From NCBI GenBank assembly GCA_017470055.1, contig JAFUFD010000050.1, forward strand, positions 1-64,000: a DNA stretch of 64,000 nucleotides. Direction: 5' to 3'. The DNA is from Prevotella sp. Lineage in GTDB: Bacteria; Bacteroidota; Bacteroidia; Bacteroidales; Bacteroidaceae. Below, piece after piece: positions 44,548 through 54,103 of this stretch. How positions within the stretch are numbered: position 1 is the stretch's first letter; every line of letters starts with the position of its first letter. The notes below the pieces were generated by a model, which saw nothing but the letters and a program-made list of their open reading frames with translations, made no database searches and was not told the DNA's origin. Position numbers and translations under genes: made by a program.

Positions 44548-45414
44548 ATGAGTTTTTCAATCAGTTTACCACAAGTGCTTGGCAGTAGCATCAGCCAGCG
44601 TGTCCCTTGGACGGTACATGTGCCATTCATCGTTGACCGTAAGTTCCCCCGTCTGGAGGATACCCATTTGGCTACACATAATCTGAACATCCACATCGGC
44701 AAAGCCCATATCTTGAAGGATGTCAACGTGGAGATTCCGCAGAATAAGATTACGTGTATTATTGGTCCGTCTGGCTGTGGAAAGACGACACTGTTACGCA
44801 CTTTCAATCGCCTTGTAGACTCGATAGAGGGAGTAAAGATAGACGGTGAGGTAAACCTTGGCAAGCAGGATATCATAGCAGCAGGTCCCAGTCAGATGAC
44901 GGAACTGCGTCGCAATATTGGTCTGGTGCCACAACGCCCTTGTCCATTACCCATGAGCATCTACGACAATATCGCCTATGGCTGTCGAATCCATGGGGTG
45001 CGTGGAAAACGCAAACTCGACCTGGTCGTGCAACACTATCTGGAGTCTGTGGGATTGTGGAATGAGGTGAAAGACCGTCTGCATTCTCCTGCTAACAAAC
45101 TCTCAGGCGGACAGCAGCAGCGCCTCTGTCTGGCACGCTCACTTGCCGTTGAGCCCAGTTATCTGCTTGCCGATGAGTCCACCAGTGCCCTTGACCCTAT
45201 TTCGAGCAAGACTGTTGAGGACCTCTTTGTCAAACTGAAGCAGGACTACTCCATCGTGATGGTTACCCATACCCTGCGACAGGCGCAGCGCATTGCCGAT
45301 CATGTCATCTTCATGTATCTTGGTGAAGTTATTGAACAGGGCGATGCCAATGAGATTTTCAATCATCCTAAGCATGAGTTGACCAGAAATTACCTAAGTG
45401 GTGGCATCAGTTAA
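44548..45414 (+). CDS. pstB: Pst-type ABC transporter ATP-binding protein
   Basis: 288 residues, about 35 more than the usual PstB because of an N-terminal extension (MSFSISLPQVLGSS). Walker A GPSGCGKTT (about 74-82), signature LSGGQQQR (about 187-194), Walker B LLADES with a small change from the usual LLMDEP, and the D-loop SALDP. It powers the two permeases upstream from its own promoter. The extra promoter suggests the ATPase may be made in a different amount or also used by another transporter. Confidence 0.93.
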   Translation: MSFSISLPQVLGSSISQRVPWTVHVPFIVDRKFPRLEDTHLATHNLNIHIGKAHILKDVNVEIPQNKITCIIGPSGCGKTTLLRTFNRLVDSIEGVKIDGEVNLGKQDIIAAGPSQMTELRRNIGLVPQRPCPLPMSIYDNIAYGCRIHGVRGKRKLDLVVQHYLESVGLWNEVKDRLHSPANKLSGGQQQRLCLARSLAVEPSYLLADESTSALDPISSKTVEDLFVKLKQDYSIVMVTHTLRQAQRIADHVIFMYLGEVIEQGDANEIFNHPKHELTRNYLSGGIS

Positions 45415-45425
45415 TACCAGTTGGT

Positions 45426-45557
45426 ATGAGTTATGATAATCCCTTTACCAGTTCCTCTGACAACGAGGGGAAGCAGAGTTGGAGTAGTGCCCTTATCTAT
45501 CTGATAGGGGCACTACTCATGCTTATATTGGGATTCATGGGGAATGGGGTGCTATGA
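45426..45557 (+). CDS. Small single-span membrane protein of 43 residues
   Basis: ATG at 45426, TGA at 45555-45557. The peptide has a polar start (MSYDNPFTSSSDNEGKQSW) and one hydrophobic segment (ALIYLIGALLMLILGFMG). It begins 11 bases after the pstB stop and could be its operon partner. A 16-bp near-perfect hairpin (45482-45518, 5-base loop, one G-T pair) lies inside the coding sequence. I know no family. Confidence 0.55.
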   Translation: MSYDNPFTSSSDNEGKQSWSSALIYLIGALLMLILGFMGNGVL

Positions 45558-45598
45558 TAAAAAGGAATTAAATTAATTAGTAAATAAAACGAAAATTG

Positions 45599-45630
45599 TT
45601 TTGCATTTAAACCGATTTGTTGTAATTTTG
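45599..45630 (+). promoter_or_regulatory. ftsX promoter
   Basis: TTTTG (45599-45603), 19 bases, TAATTTTG (45623-45630), followed by CACC. A full match to the Bacteroidetes consensus, with a leader of about 30 bases to the ATG at 45665. Confidence 0.85.
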
Positions 45631-45664
45631 CACCTAAATTAGGTGTATTACGTCTAAAAAGGAA

Positions 45665-46543
45665 ATGGGAAACAAAAGAAAAAGAACCCGCAACCGTCGT
45701 GGAATGCAGGCTGTTACACTTTGTATCAGTACCACCATGGTATTGATCTTGTTAGGAATGGTGGTGTTTTCTGTCCTGTTGGCTCGCAACCTGTCGAACC
45801 ACATGAAAGAGAACCTGACTGTTACGGTGATGTTGAAGGATTATGTAACTGTGAACCAAGGGCATCGTCTTTGCCGTGACCTGTATCATCGCCCCTATTC
45901 TCGTAACATAGATTATATCAGTAAGGAGCAGGCTCAGAAGGAGCAGAGTAAGGAGTTGGGCAGTGACCCGTCGGAATTCCTGGGCTTCAACCCTTTCTCC
46001 GCAACCCTTGAGATACAGTTGAAGTCAGAGTATGCCAATAAGGACTCTTTGAAATGGATTGTCAAGGAGATACGGAAGGATGCCCGTGTCAGTGATATCG
46101 CCTATATGGAGGATTTGGTGGATCAAGTAAACTATAACCTGAGCCGTATCAGTATAATCCTCTTGGTACTCGCTGTCTTGCTGACCTTCGTGTCGTTCTC
46201 CCTGATTAGCAATACGGTGCGGTTGAGCATTTACGCCCGTCGCTTCATCATCCACACCATGAAACTGGTAGGAGCCTCTTGGGGCTTTATCCGTCGTCCT
46301 TTCATCAAGAATGCCGTTATCATAGGAGTGATAGCCGCTATCTTGGCGAATCTCATGTTGGGAGGCTGTTTCTATGGTCTGTATCTGATGCAGCCAGGAA
46401 TCTTGACTATCGTGCAATGGGAGGAACTTGCCATCACGGGAGGTGCCGTCTTCCTGTTCGGACTGCTCATCACATCCCTTTGCGCATGGCTTGCTGTCAA
46501 TAAGTTCCTGAAGATGACAGCAGGTGAACTTTATAAAATTTAA
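45665..46543 (+). CDS. ftsX: Cell-division ABC permease FtsX
   Basis: 292 residues with four membrane segments: one at about 18-40, then a periplasmic domain of ~125 residues, then three clustered near the C-terminus (about 165-290). The basic N-terminus (GNKRKRTRNRRGMQ) is cytoplasmic. FtsX, with the ATPase FtsE (not in this window), controls cell-wall hydrolases at the septum. First gene of ftsX-DUF3098-uppP-truB-queA-folK. Confidence 0.92.
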   Translation: MGNKRKRTRNRRGMQAVTLCISTTMVLILLGMVVFSVLLARNLSNHMKENLTVTVMLKDYVTVNQGHRLCRDLYHRPYSRNIDYISKEQAQKEQSKELGSDPSEFLGFNPFSATLEIQLKSEYANKDSLKWIVKEIRKDARVSDIAYMEDLVDQVNYNLSRISIILLVLAVLLTFVSFSLISNTVRLSIYARRFIIHTMKLVGASWGFIRRPFIKNAVIIGVIAAILANLMLGGCFYGLYLMQPGILTIVQWEELAITGGAVFLFGLLITSLCAWLAVNKFLKMTAGELYKI

Positions 46544-46574
46544 TTTTCGTCATATCGCAATATCGAAAAAGAAT

Positions 46575-46814
46575 ATGGATAGAAAGAATTTAGCGTTTGA
46601 CCGTGTCAACTATATCCTGCTTGTCGTAGGAATGGCTATTGTTGTCATTGGTTTTGTCTTGATGAGTGGAGCAGGCTCTACGGAGAGTGCCTATAATCCA
46701 GATATTTTCAGTGCCCGCCGTATCAAGGTGGCTCCAGTCGTTTGCCTGATTGGTTTTGTGTCGATGATATATGCGGTGATGCGTAAACCAAAAGATAAGG
46801 AGGTAGAGGAATGA
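46575..46814 (+). CDS. DUF3098 family small membrane protein
   Basis: 79 residues from the ATG at 46575 ([19 protein letters not shown]). Two hydrophobic segments (about 13-35 and 51-69) and a charged tail ([10 protein letters not shown]). The family occurs in Bacteroidetes next to ftsX and uppP and its function is unknown. The spacer before it contains the ATATCGCAATATCGAAA repeat also found before queA. The end overlaps uppP by 4 bases. Confidence 0.88.
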   Translation: MDRKNLAFDRVNYILLVVGMAIVVIGFVLMSGAGSTESAYNPDIFSARRIKVAPVVCLIGFVSMIYAVMRKPKDKEVEE

Positions 46815-47644
46815 GTTGGTTTGAGGCTTTGGTCTTAGGACTGATACAAGGATTGACAGAGTATCTGCCAGTCAGCAGCAGTGGTCACCTTGCCATCGGA
46901 CAGGCACTCTTCGGCATGGAGAATGGTGAGGAAAACCTGATGTTCACAGTAGCGGTACATGTCGCTACCGTATTGTCGACCTTGGTAATCCTGTGGAAGG
47001 AAGTCAACTGGATGCTGAGAGGTCTGGCATCTTTCTCGGTCCATCTGGTAAGAGGTGATGCCGACTTGAAGAAGAATGCGGGCATGCGTTATGCTTTGAA
47101 TATCATCATCTCCATGATACCTGTCGGTATTGTGGGTTTATTCTTCAAAGACGAGGTAGAGGAAATCTTCGGCTCTGGGCTGCTGATTGTGGGCTGCTGC
47201 CTGTTGCTCACTGCGGTATTGTTGGTTTTCTCCTATTATGCGAAGCCCCGCCAGAAAGAAAACATATATTGGAAAGACGCCTTTATTATAGGTATTGCGC
47301 AGGCTTGTGCAGTCTTGCCGGGACTATCGCGCTCAGGCTCTACTATCGCCACTGGTCTTTTACTGGGCAATAAGAAAGAGTTGCTCGCCCAGTTCTCGTT
47401 CCTGATGGTGATACCTCCCATCTTAGGAGAGGCATTATTAGATATCCTGAAAATGATAAAAGGTGAGAATGTGATAGGCAGTATCGAGACGTTGCCCCTC
47501 GTCATAGGTTTCGTCGCAGCCTTCCTGTCGGGATGTCTTGCCTGCAAATGGATGATTAATATTGTCAAGAAAGGCAAATTGGTGTACTTCGGCATTTATT
47601 GTGCCGTGATAGGTGTTGTTACCATTATCTGCTCATTGTTATAG
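46811..47644 (+). CDS. uppP: Undecaprenyl-diphosphatase
   Basis: 277 residues, multi-span inner-membrane enzyme that recycles the lipid carrier of peptidoglycan synthesis. Both active-site repeats are present: [14 protein letters not shown] (about 15-28) and [18 protein letters not shown] (about 170-187). It overlaps DUF3098 (ATGA) and its stop precedes truB by 4 bases. Confidence 0.97.
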   Translation: MSWFEALVLGLIQGLTEYLPVSSSGHLAIGQALFGMENGEENLMFTVAVHVATVLSTLVILWKEVNWMLRGLASFSVHLVRGDADLKKNAGMRYALNIIISMIPVGIVGLFFKDEVEEIFGSGLLIVGCCLLLTAVLLVFSYYAKPRQKENIYWKDAFIIGIAQACAVLPGLSRSGSTIATGLLLGNKKELLAQFSFLMVIPPILGEALLDILKMIKGENVIGSIETLPLVIGFVAAFLSGCLACKWMINIVKKGKLVYFGIYCAVIGVVTIICSLL

Positions 47645-47648
47645 GCAA

Positions 47649-48353
47649 ATGAACTTCACGCAGGGAGAGATTATCTACATCAACAAGCCCTATCGGATGT
47701 CGTCCTTTGGCGCACTTGCCTATGTCCGTACCCGTATCTCTAAGAAGATTGGGGTGAAGCGGGTGAAGATAGGACATGCGGGTACGTTAGACCCACTCGC
47801 TACCGGTGTGCTGATTCTCTGTACTGGGAAGAAGACGAAAGAGATAGAGCGGTTGCAATACGATACGAAGGAATATACGGCGACCCTCCAGTTAGGAGCC
47901 ACCACCCCCAGTTACGACATGGAGCATGAGGTGGATGAGACCTATCCTGTGGAGCATATCACAAGGGAGTTGGTGGAACAGACGCTACCGCAGTTTATTG
48001 GTGAGATCCAACAGGTGCCCCCACAATATTCTGCTGTCAAGATAGGAGGAAAGCGTGCCTATCAGTTGAAGCGCAGAGGCGATGAGGTGGAACTGAAAGC
48101 AAAACCCGTCCGTATCGACGAACTGCAACTGACCTCTTTCGACGAGGAGAAGAAACAAGCCTCTATTCGGGTGGTCTGTGGAAAAGGCACCTATATCCGC
48201 TCTTTGGCTCGGGATATTGGAGAGGCGTTGGGCAGTGGTGCCTACCTGACAGCACTCTGTCGTACGAGGGTAGGAGAAGTGACACTTGCTGACTGTGTTG
48301 AGATGAATGATTTTCCTACATGGCTCGACCAACAGGAAATAGAGATCCCGTAA
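47649..48353 (+). CDS. truB: tRNA pseudouridine(55) synthase
   Basis: 234 residues from the ATG at 47649; a longer frame starts inside uppP at a TTG and is rejected. The catalytic Asp48 lies in [13 protein letters not shown]; later motifs [16 protein letters not shown] and the shortness show the type without the PUA domain, common in Bacteroidetes. It modifies U55 in the T-arm of tRNA. Confidence 0.96.
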   Translation: MNFTQGEIIYINKPYRMSSFGALAYVRTRISKKIGVKRVKIGHAGTLDPLATGVLILCTGKKTKEIERLQYDTKEYTATLQLGATTPSYDMEHEVDETYPVEHITRELVEQTLPQFIGEIQQVPPQYSAVKIGGKRAYQLKRRGDEVELKAKPVRIDELQLTSFDEEKKQASIRVVCGKGTYIRSLARDIGEALGSGAYLTALCRTRVGEVTLADCVEMNDFPTWLDQQEIEIP

Positions 48354-48403
48354 TCTCGTATTCTCACAACATCGTAATATCGAAATATCGCAAAATAAAA
48401 TAT

Positions 48404-49546
48404 ATGAAACTATCACAATTTAAATTCAAGTTGCCAGAGGCACAAGTGGCTTTAGAACCGCCTCACAAAACATTTGAGAACGAGGATGGCTCCGTCGAGA
48501 AGGTTTATCGTCGCGACGAATGCCGCCTGATGGTGGTGCATCGTAAGAGCCAGACCATTGATTTGTTCCAAAAGGATGACGAAGGAAAGGATACCGACCA
48601 GCCACTGCAGTTCCGTGACTTGGTGAACTATTTCGATGAGGGTGATACGCTGGTGCTCAATGATACAAAAGTGTTCCCGGCACGTCTGTATGGTACGAAA
48701 GAGAAGACGGATGCCAAGATAGAGGTGTTCCTGTTGCGTGAACTCAATGAGGAACTGCGCCTATGGGACGTATTGGTAGAGCCTGCCCGTAAGATTCGTA
48801 TCGGCAACAAACTCTTCTTTGACGAGGATGGACCGATGGTGGCAGAAGTGATAGACAATACGACGAGTCGTGGGCGTACGCTGCGTTTCCTTTACGATTG
48901 TCCTCATGAGGAGTTCAAGCGGGAGTTGTTTGCCTTGGGTGAGGCTCCGCTGCCTCGTTATATCGTGGATCAGCGGGCGGCATTACCAGAGGATATGGAG
49001 AATTTCCAGACCATCTATGCCAAGACAGAGGGCGCAGTGACAGCGCCTGCCTCAGGATTGCATTTCAGTCGTGAGTTGATGAAGCGTTTGGAGATTCATG
49101 GCGTCAATTTCTCGTATATCACCGTTCATTGTGGCTTAGGCTGTTTCGACCCTATTGAGGTGGAGGACCTGACGAAGCATAAGATGAGTTCTGAGCAGAT
49201 GATAGTGAACAAGGAGGCTTGCGAAGTGGTCAACGAGGCGAAGAATGGTGGTCACCATATCTGTGCTGTTGGTGTCAGCACCTTGCGTGCCACCGAGACG
49301 GCAGTAGGTACCGACGGGCTGCTGAAAGAGTTCGACGGGTGGACCAATAAGTTCATCTTCCCTCCCTATGACTTCGGACTCGCCGACTCGATGATTACTA
49401 ATTTCTATCATCCAGAGTCTACCATGATGATGGCAACAGCAGCCTTTGGCGGTTATGAACTCATCTATGAGGCTTACGAGCAGGCAGTGAAAGAAGGCTT
49501 TATGTTCGGGTGCTATGGTGATGCGATGCTGATTCTCGATGACTGA
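48404..49546 (+). CDS. queA: S-adenosylmethionine:tRNA ribosyltransferase-isomerase
   Basis: 380 residues from the ATG at 48404. The upstream in-frame part (from 48320) is intergenic repeat sequence and is not coding. QueA adds the cyclopentenediol part of queuosine in tRNA. Motifs: [13 protein letters not shown] (about 86-98), [15 protein letters not shown] (about 208-222), [15 protein letters not shown], and [17 protein letters not shown] near the end. Overlaps folK by 8 bases. Confidence 0.96.
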   Translation: MKLSQFKFKLPEAQVALEPPHKTFENEDGSVEKVYRRDECRLMVVHRKSQTIDLFQKDDEGKDTDQPLQFRDLVNYFDEGDTLVLNDTKVFPARLYGTKEKTDAKIEVFLLRELNEELRLWDVLVEPARKIRIGNKLFFDEDGPMVAEVIDNTTSRGRTLRFLYDCPHEEFKRELFALGEAPLPRYIVDQRAALPEDMENFQTIYAKTEGAVTAPASGLHFSRELMKRLEIHGVNFSYITVHCGLGCFDPIEVEDLTKHKMSSEQMIVNKEACEVVNEAKNGGHHICAVGVSTLRATETAVGTDGLLKEFDGWTNKFIFPPYDFGLADSMITNFYHPESTMMMATAAFGGYELIYEAYEQAVKEGFMFGCYGDAMLILDD

Positions 49547-49970
49547 TCATCAGGTATATCTGGGATTAGGCTCTAATATAGGCGACAGAGAGGCAAACAT
49601 CCGTAAGGCGGTCTCTCTCATCCAAGAGCGGATAGGGGAGGTCGCCCGACAGTCGCCCCTGATAGAGACAGAGCCGTGGGGCTTTGAGTCCGACAATAGA
49701 TTTCTGAATGGTGTCATCCTGTGCCATACAGCACTTACCCCTCGACAGGTATTGAAGGTGACACAGAAGATAGAGCGAGAACTGGGACGGAAGAAGAAAA
49801 CCTCGCCGACCGCTAACCGCTCAACGCTAACCTATCACGACCGTCCTATCGACATTGACATCCTGCTCTACGACGACCTGACGGTGGACGAGCCTGATTT
49901 GAAGATACCGCATCCGCTGATGCGCGAGCGTGACTTTGTCATGATTCCCTTGGAAGAGATAAGAAAATAA
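49539..49970 (+). CDS. folK: 2-amino-4-hydroxy-6-hydroxymethyldihydropteridine pyrophosphokinase
   Basis: 143 residues. HPPK of folate synthesis: [15 protein letters not shown] (6-20), [17 protein letters not shown], and the metal-binding [13 protein letters not shown]. Just before the last motif there is a loop [14 protein letters not shown], longer than usual and coded by CTAACC/CTCAACG-type repeats. Last gene of the ftsX unit. Confidence 0.95.
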   Translation: MTDHQVYLGLGSNIGDREANIRKAVSLIQERIGEVARQSPLIETEPWGFESDNRFLNGVILCHTALTPRQVLKVTQKIERELGRKKKTSPTANRSTLTYHDRPIDIDILLYDDLTVDEPDLKIPHPLMRERDFVMIPLEEIRK

Positions 49971-49995
49971 TACTAACCTACAAAAACAAACTGTT

Positions 49996-51492
49996 ATGAA
50001 GAAACTACTGTTTATAGTGCTTGCTGCATTCGCAGTGTCGTTGGGCACCGCAGCCCAGTCGTGTTGTGAGAAGGCACGAGAGTGCAACCCTTACAAGAAA
50101 TACACGGCAAATCTGCCGTTCCAGATGCCAGAGGTCAAAGCCCCTCAGTTCCCTGATCGTCAGGTGAGCCTGAAGGACTTTGGTGCTGTGGGGGACGGTG
50201 TTACCCTGAATACCGAGGCATTTGCCAAGGCAATCGAGACCTTAAGTAGCCAAGGTGGAGGAAAACTGGTCGTTCCAGCAGGTGTGTGGCACACAGGACC
50301 TATCGTCCTCAAGTCTAATATCAACCTCCATCTTCAGGTGGGTGCCGTTATCATGTTTGCCGCCGACGAGTCGCTCTATCCTATTATCAATACCTCGTTC
50401 GAGGGACTGGACACCCGTCGCTGCCAGTCACCACTGAGTGCCAATGGTGCTGAGAATATTGCTATCACGGGACATGGCGTGATTGACGGGAACGGTCAGT
50501 ATTGGCGTCCTGTCAAGAAAGGTAAGATGACGGATGGTCAGTGGAAGGAAGTGTTGTCACGCCCGGGAGGCGTTGCCGTGCGCAAAGACTACTGGGTTCC
50601 CTCACAGGGTTATGCTGATGCGGAGAAGAATGCCAATATGAACGTGCCCAATGCGCAGACAGAGGAGGAATGGAATGCCATCAAGCGTTTCCTGCGTCCT
50701 GTGATGATCTCACTGGTCGGCTGTAAGAACGTGCTGTTGCAGGGTGTCATCTTCCAGAACTCTCCCGCTTGGAATATCCATCCGCTGATGTGTGAGAATA
50801 TTATATTGGATAATGTACTCGCGCGTAATCCTTTCTATGCCCAGAATGGTGACGCACTCGACCTGGAGTCCTGCAAGAACGCGCTGATTGTCAATTCTAA
50901 GTTTGACGCCGGTGATGACGGTATCTGTATCAAGAGTGGTAAGGATGCTGATGGTCGTCGTCGTGGTAAGCCCTGTGAGAATGTCGTGGTAGATGGCTGT
51001 ACCGTCTTCGCTGGTCATGGTGGTTTCGTGGTAGGCTCAGAGATGAGTGGTGGCGTGAGGAATATCCTCGTGGAGAACTGTCAGTTCCTCGGCACGGATG
51101 TAGGTCTGCGCTTCAAGTCTACTCGTGGACGCGGTGGTATCGTGGAGAATATCTTCATCAAGGGTATCTCCATGACGGATATTAAGACCGATGCCATTAC
51201 CTTCAATATGTATTATGGCGGTAAGTCGGTGGCAGAGATGCTTGCCGATGGCGACAATCCTGATAACACGACCAAGATGCCTGTGACAGAGGAGACTCCT
51301 ATCTTCCGCAATATCAATATCCAGGATATTATCTGCAATGGGGCTGGACGTGCAATGGAGTTCAACGGACTTCCTGAGATGCCTATTGATGGTATCAACT
51401 TGGAGAATGTTCAGATTATCGCTAAGAAGGATGCAGTGTTCACTAACTACAAAAATGTGACGAAGAAAAACGTGAATATCATCATCCAGTAA
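49996..51492 (+). CDS. Secreted glycoside hydrolase family 28 (polygalacturonase-like)
   Basis: 498 residues, signal peptide (LLFIVLAAFAVSLGTAAQS, cleaved near residue 21) and right-handed beta helix. GH28 active-site groups are all seen: NGDALDLES (about 283-291), DDGICIKSG (308-316) with the catalytic Asp pair, GHGGFVVGSE (about 340-349), and RFKS (about 372; R-x-K). It cuts galacturonan or rhamnogalacturonan in pectin. Two Cys near the N-terminus (SCCEKARECN) may form a disulfide. No SusCD pair is near, so it is a stand-alone gene. Confidence 0.93.
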   Translation: MKKLLFIVLAAFAVSLGTAAQSCCEKARECNPYKKYTANLPFQMPEVKAPQFPDRQVSLKDFGAVGDGVTLNTEAFAKAIETLSSQGGGKLVVPAGVWHTGPIVLKSNINLHLQVGAVIMFAADESLYPIINTSFEGLDTRRCQSPLSANGAENIAITGHGVIDGNGQYWRPVKKGKMTDGQWKEVLSRPGGVAVRKDYWVPSQGYADAEKNANMNVPNAQTEEEWNAIKRFLRPVMISLVGCKNVLLQGVIFQNSPAWNIHPLMCENIILDNVLARNPFYAQNGDALDLESCKNALIVNSKFDAGDDGICIKSGKDADGRRRGKPCENVVVDGCTVFAGHGGFVVGSEMSGGVRNILVENCQFLGTDVGLRFKSTRGRGGIVENIFIKGISMTDIKTDAITFNMYYGGKSVAEMLADGDNPDNTTKMPVTEETPIFRNINIQDIICNGAGRAMEFNGLPEMPIDGINLENVQIIAKKDAVFTNYKNVTKKNVNIIIQ

Positions 51493-51501
51493 GTAGTATA
51501 A

Positions 51502-51539
51502 AAAAGAATCCCGCTCCAATTGGAACGGGATTCTTTTTT
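51502..51539. terminator. Bidirectional terminator between the GH28 gene and rpsO
   Basis: A hairpin of about 18 bp flanked by A-run and T-run: AAAAAAGAATCCCG (left) pairs with CGGGATTCTTTTTT (right) around TCCAATTGGA. It serves both convergent genes. Confidence 0.93.
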
Positions 51540-51550
51540 GTCTTTGCATC

Positions 51551-51820
51551 TTATTTACGCAGACCGAGTTCCTTAATCAGAGAACGGTAGCGGTTGATGT
51601 CCTTGTTGTAGAGATACTTCAGGAGTTTACGACGGCGACCTACCAACTTGGTCAGTGAGCGAGCGGTACCATAGTCCTTGTGGTTCTGCTTCAGGTGCTC
51701 TGTCAGGTGCTTGATACGGAAAGTGAACAGGGCAATCTGGCTCTCTGCGGAACCAGTGTCTGTTGCGCTCTTACCATGCTTCTCAAAGATCTCTTTCTTT
51801 TTTGCTTGATCTAAATACAT
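51551..51820 (-). CDS. rpsO: 30S ribosomal protein S15
   Basis: 89 residues: GKSATDTGSAESQIALFTFRI-type core (seen as GSAESQIALFT) and the C-terminal RRRKLLKYLYNKDINRY. Binds 16S rRNA early in 30S assembly. It is monocistronic with a ~85-base leader that contains a 17-codon ORF; S15 is known to regulate its own mRNA in several bacteria, so the leader may be a control site. Confidence 0.97.
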   Translation of the reverse strand: MYLDQAKKKEIFEKHGKSATDTGSAESQIALFTFRIKHLTEHLKQNHKDYGTARSLTKLVGRRRKLLKYLYNKDINRYRSLIKELGLRK

Positions 51821-51840
51821 AATTTTGATGATTTAAATTG

Positions 51841-51894
51841 TTAATATAACACATCTTTCGGATGCCTGCCACGGTCATCATCCATGGGGTACAT
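51841..51894 (-). CDS. Leader ORF of 17 codons in the rpsO 5' region
   Basis: ATG at 51894, TAA at 51841-51843; peptide MYPMDDDRGRHPKDVLY. It lies wholly between the rpsO promoter and start codon, 20 bases before the ATG. No family known; it may be a control ORF or chance. Confidence 0.35.
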   Translation of the reverse strand: MYPMDDDRGRHPKDVLY

Positions 51895-51903
51895 CGTCAA
51901 ATG

Positions 51904-51973
51904 CGGGTGCAAAGGTACAACTTTTTTGCAAAACGGACAAATATTTATTGGAAAAGTTGTACCTTTGCACCCG
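51904..51973. repeat. Perfect 22-bp inverted repeat over divergent rpsO/typA promoters
   Basis: Arms 51904-51925 and 51952-51973 are exact reverse complements, separated by 26 bp. Each arm holds a -7 box (CCTTTGCACCCG on its own strand). Confidence 0.92.
51910..51941 (-). promoter_or_regulatory. rpsO promoter
   Basis: Minus strand TTTG (51941-51938), 20 bases, TACCTTTG (51917-51910), then CACCCG. The -7 region forms one arm of a perfect 22-bp inverted repeat with the typA promoter. Confidence 0.85.
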
Positions 51974-51987
51974 ATTTTACGTAAAAT
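51960..51987 (+). promoter_or_regulatory. typA -7 box and adjacent palindrome
   Basis: TACCTTTG at 51960-51967, then CACCCG, then the perfect 14-bp palindrome ATTTTACGTAAAAT at 51974-51987, just after the expected start site. No clear -33 TTG. The palindrome is in the place of a repressor site. Confidence 0.6.
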
Positions 51988-51990
51988 GTT

Positions 51991-53826
51991 ATGCAGGATA
52001 TTAGTAATCGTTCACAAGAACGCTTAACTCAGTTAAGAAATATAGCGATTATCGCTCACGTAGACCACGGTAAGACAACGCTCGTGGACAAGATGATGCT
52101 GGCAGGCAATCTGTTCCGTGAGGGGCAGAACCTGAGTAGTCAGGTGTTGGACGCTAATGATTTGGAGCGTGAGCGAGGCATCACGATTCTGTCGAAGAAT
52201 GTAAGTATCAACTGGAAAGGAACAAAAATCAATATTATCGACACTCCGGGCCACTCTGACTTCGGTGGCGAGGTAGAGCGTGTGCTGAATATGGCGGACG
52301 GCTGTCTGCTGTTGGTCGACGCCTTCGAGGGTCCGATGCCCCAGACTCGTTTCGTGCTGCAGAAAGCACTACAGATAGGACTGAAGCCCATCGTGGTGGT
52401 GAATAAGGTCGACAAACCGAACTGCCGTCCTGAGGAGGTCTATGAGATGGTCTTCGACCTGATGTTCTCCCTCGATGCTACAGAGGACCAGTTGGACTTC
52501 CCTGTCGTCTATGGCTCAGCGAAGAATGGCTGGATGGGTGAGGACTATAACACACCAACGAATGATATCACTTACCTCCTCGACAAAATTGTGGAGGTGA
52601 TTCCTGCTCCTCAGCAGATGGAGGGTACTCCCCAGATGCTCATCACCTCACTCGACTATTCGAGTTATACGGGGCGTATCGCTGTGGGTCGTGTGCACCG
52701 TGGCAGTCTGAAAGACGGTCAGCAGGTCACCATCGCCCATCGTGACGGGTCTATGGAGAAGACGAAGATCAAGGAACTGCATACCTTTGACGGCATGGGA
52801 CATAGTCGTGCGGAGCAGGTTGACTGTGGTGATATTTGTGCCGTCATCGGCTTGGAGAAATTCGAGATTGGTGATACTATCTGTGACGTTGAGAACCCGG
52901 AGCCACTGCCTCCTATCGCCATCGATGAGCCTACCATGTCGATGCTTTTCACCATCAACGACTCACCATTCTTCGGCAAGGAGGGTAAATTTGTCACCAG
53001 CCGTCATATCAACGACCGTCTGGAGAAGGAACTGGAGAAAAACCTCGCCTTGCGGGTAGAGCCTTTCGAGGACTATACAGATAAGTGGGTAGTCAGCGGT
53101 CGTGGCGTATTGCATCTCTCTGTCCTGATTGAGACCATGCGCCGTGAGGGCTATGAGTTGCAGGTGGGACAGCCACAGGTTATCTATAAGGAGATTGATG
53201 GACAGCGTTGCGAGCCTATCGAGGAACTGACCATCAACGTGCCAGAGGAGTTCGCCTCTAAGATGATTGACATGGTAACGCGCCGTAAGGGTGAGATGAC
53301 CTCGATGGAGAGTCAGGGCGATCGTACGAATATCGAGTTTAACATCCCCTCACGCGGTATCATCGGACTGCGCACCAATGTGCTGACGGCATCGCAGGGT
53401 GAGGCGATTATGGCACACCGCTTCAAGGAGTATCAGCCTTACAAAGGTGATATCGAGCGTCGTGTCAATGGTTCGATGATCGCATTGGAGAATGGTACCG
53501 CCTTCGCTTATTCTATCGACAAACTGCAAGACAGAGGAAAGTTCTTCATCGACCCGGGTGAGGATGTCTATATGGGTCAGGTGGTCGGTGAGCATGTCCA
53601 TGACAACGACCTTGTTGTCAACGTGGCAAAGGCAAAGCAACTCACCAATGTCCGTGCCTCTGGTACTGACGACAAGGCTCGCATCATTCCTAAGACTGTC
53701 ATGTCTCTCGAGGAATGTCTGGAGTATATCAAGGAAGACGAGTTGGTAGAGGTCACTCCCAAGTCCATGCGCATGCGTAAGATTATCCTTGACCACGACC
53801 AGCGTAAAAAGGCGAATAAACAATAG
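51991..53826 (+). CDS. typA: Translational GTPase TypA/BipA
   Basis: 611 residues. G domain: [15 protein letters not shown] (G1, about 20-34), [15 protein letters not shown] (G3), [13 protein letters not shown] (G4). Domains II, III, V and the TypA-specific C-terminal domain follow ([17 protein letters not shown]). It binds ribosomes and is needed in stress and low temperature. Divergent from rpsO, monocistronic. Confidence 0.97.
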   Translation: MQDISNRSQERLTQLRNIAIIAHVDHGKTTLVDKMMLAGNLFREGQNLSSQVLDANDLERERGITILSKNVSINWKGTKINIIDTPGHSDFGGEVERVLNMADGCLLLVDAFEGPMPQTRFVLQKALQIGLKPIVVVNKVDKPNCRPEEVYEMVFDLMFSLDATEDQLDFPVVYGSAKNGWMGEDYNTPTNDITYLLDKIVEVIPAPQQMEGTPQMLITSLDYSSYTGRIAVGRVHRGSLKDGQQVTIAHRDGSMEKTKIKELHTFDGMGHSRAEQVDCGDICAVIGLEKFEIGDTICDVENPEPLPPIAIDEPTMSMLFTINDSPFFGKEGKFVTSRHINDRLEKELEKNLALRVEPFEDYTDKWVVSGRGVLHLSVLIETMRREGYELQVGQPQVIYKEIDGQRCEPIEELTINVPEEFASKMIDMVTRRKGEMTSMESQGDRTNIEFNIPSRGIIGLRTNVLTASQGEAIMAHRFKEYQPYKGDIERRVNGSMIALENGTAFAYSIDKLQDRGKFFIDPGEDVYMGQVVGEHVHDNDLVVNVAKAKQLTNVRASGTDDKARIIPKTVMSLEECLEYIKEDELVEVTPKSMRMRKIILDHDQRKKANKQ

Positions 53827-53886
53827 AAAAAACATCTCCCCTTCTTCCGTTTTTGCTTGAAACGGCGATGTACAGGGGCTTTCAAG

Positions 53887-53915
53887 ACGGGAGTAGAATA
53901 CTTTTCTACTCCCGT
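53887..53915. other. Hairpin of the sequence ACGGGAGTAGAA downstream of typA
   Basis: Arms at 53887-53898 and 53904-53915 are perfect complements (12 bp, 5-base loop). No T-run follows, so it is a weak terminator candidate. The word ACGGGAGTAG recurs at 53953. It immediately precedes direct repeat copy 1. The rest of the 330 bases after typA holds only this and the repeats listed below. Confidence 0.5.
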
Positions 53916-53956
53916 GCCTTGCGCCCTTTACTTATCGGGTTTGCCCCACCTGACGG
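53916..53956 (+). repeat. 41-bp direct repeat, copy 1
   Basis: Identical base for base to 55430-55470. Weaker similarity continues for about 35 bases past the exact part (both have AGTTTTTGCGA). The two copies bracket the AAA ATPase gene, 1514 bp apart. Confidence 0.95.
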
Positions 53957-54103
53957 GAGTAGGGGAGTAGTTTTTGCGAGAAAACTTATTTTGATCTCCT
54001 GTCGGTACGGGGATAGTTAAGGTCACTGTTAAGTACCTGTGGATAACGAATGGAGATAAGAAAGTGAGTAGATTGAGGCTCTAAATACAAATAATAACTA
54101 AAA

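Noticed and set aside
48320-48403. N-terminal extension of QueA
   Set aside because: Overlaps truB and a spacer repeat; the family start [12 protein letters not shown] is at 48404.
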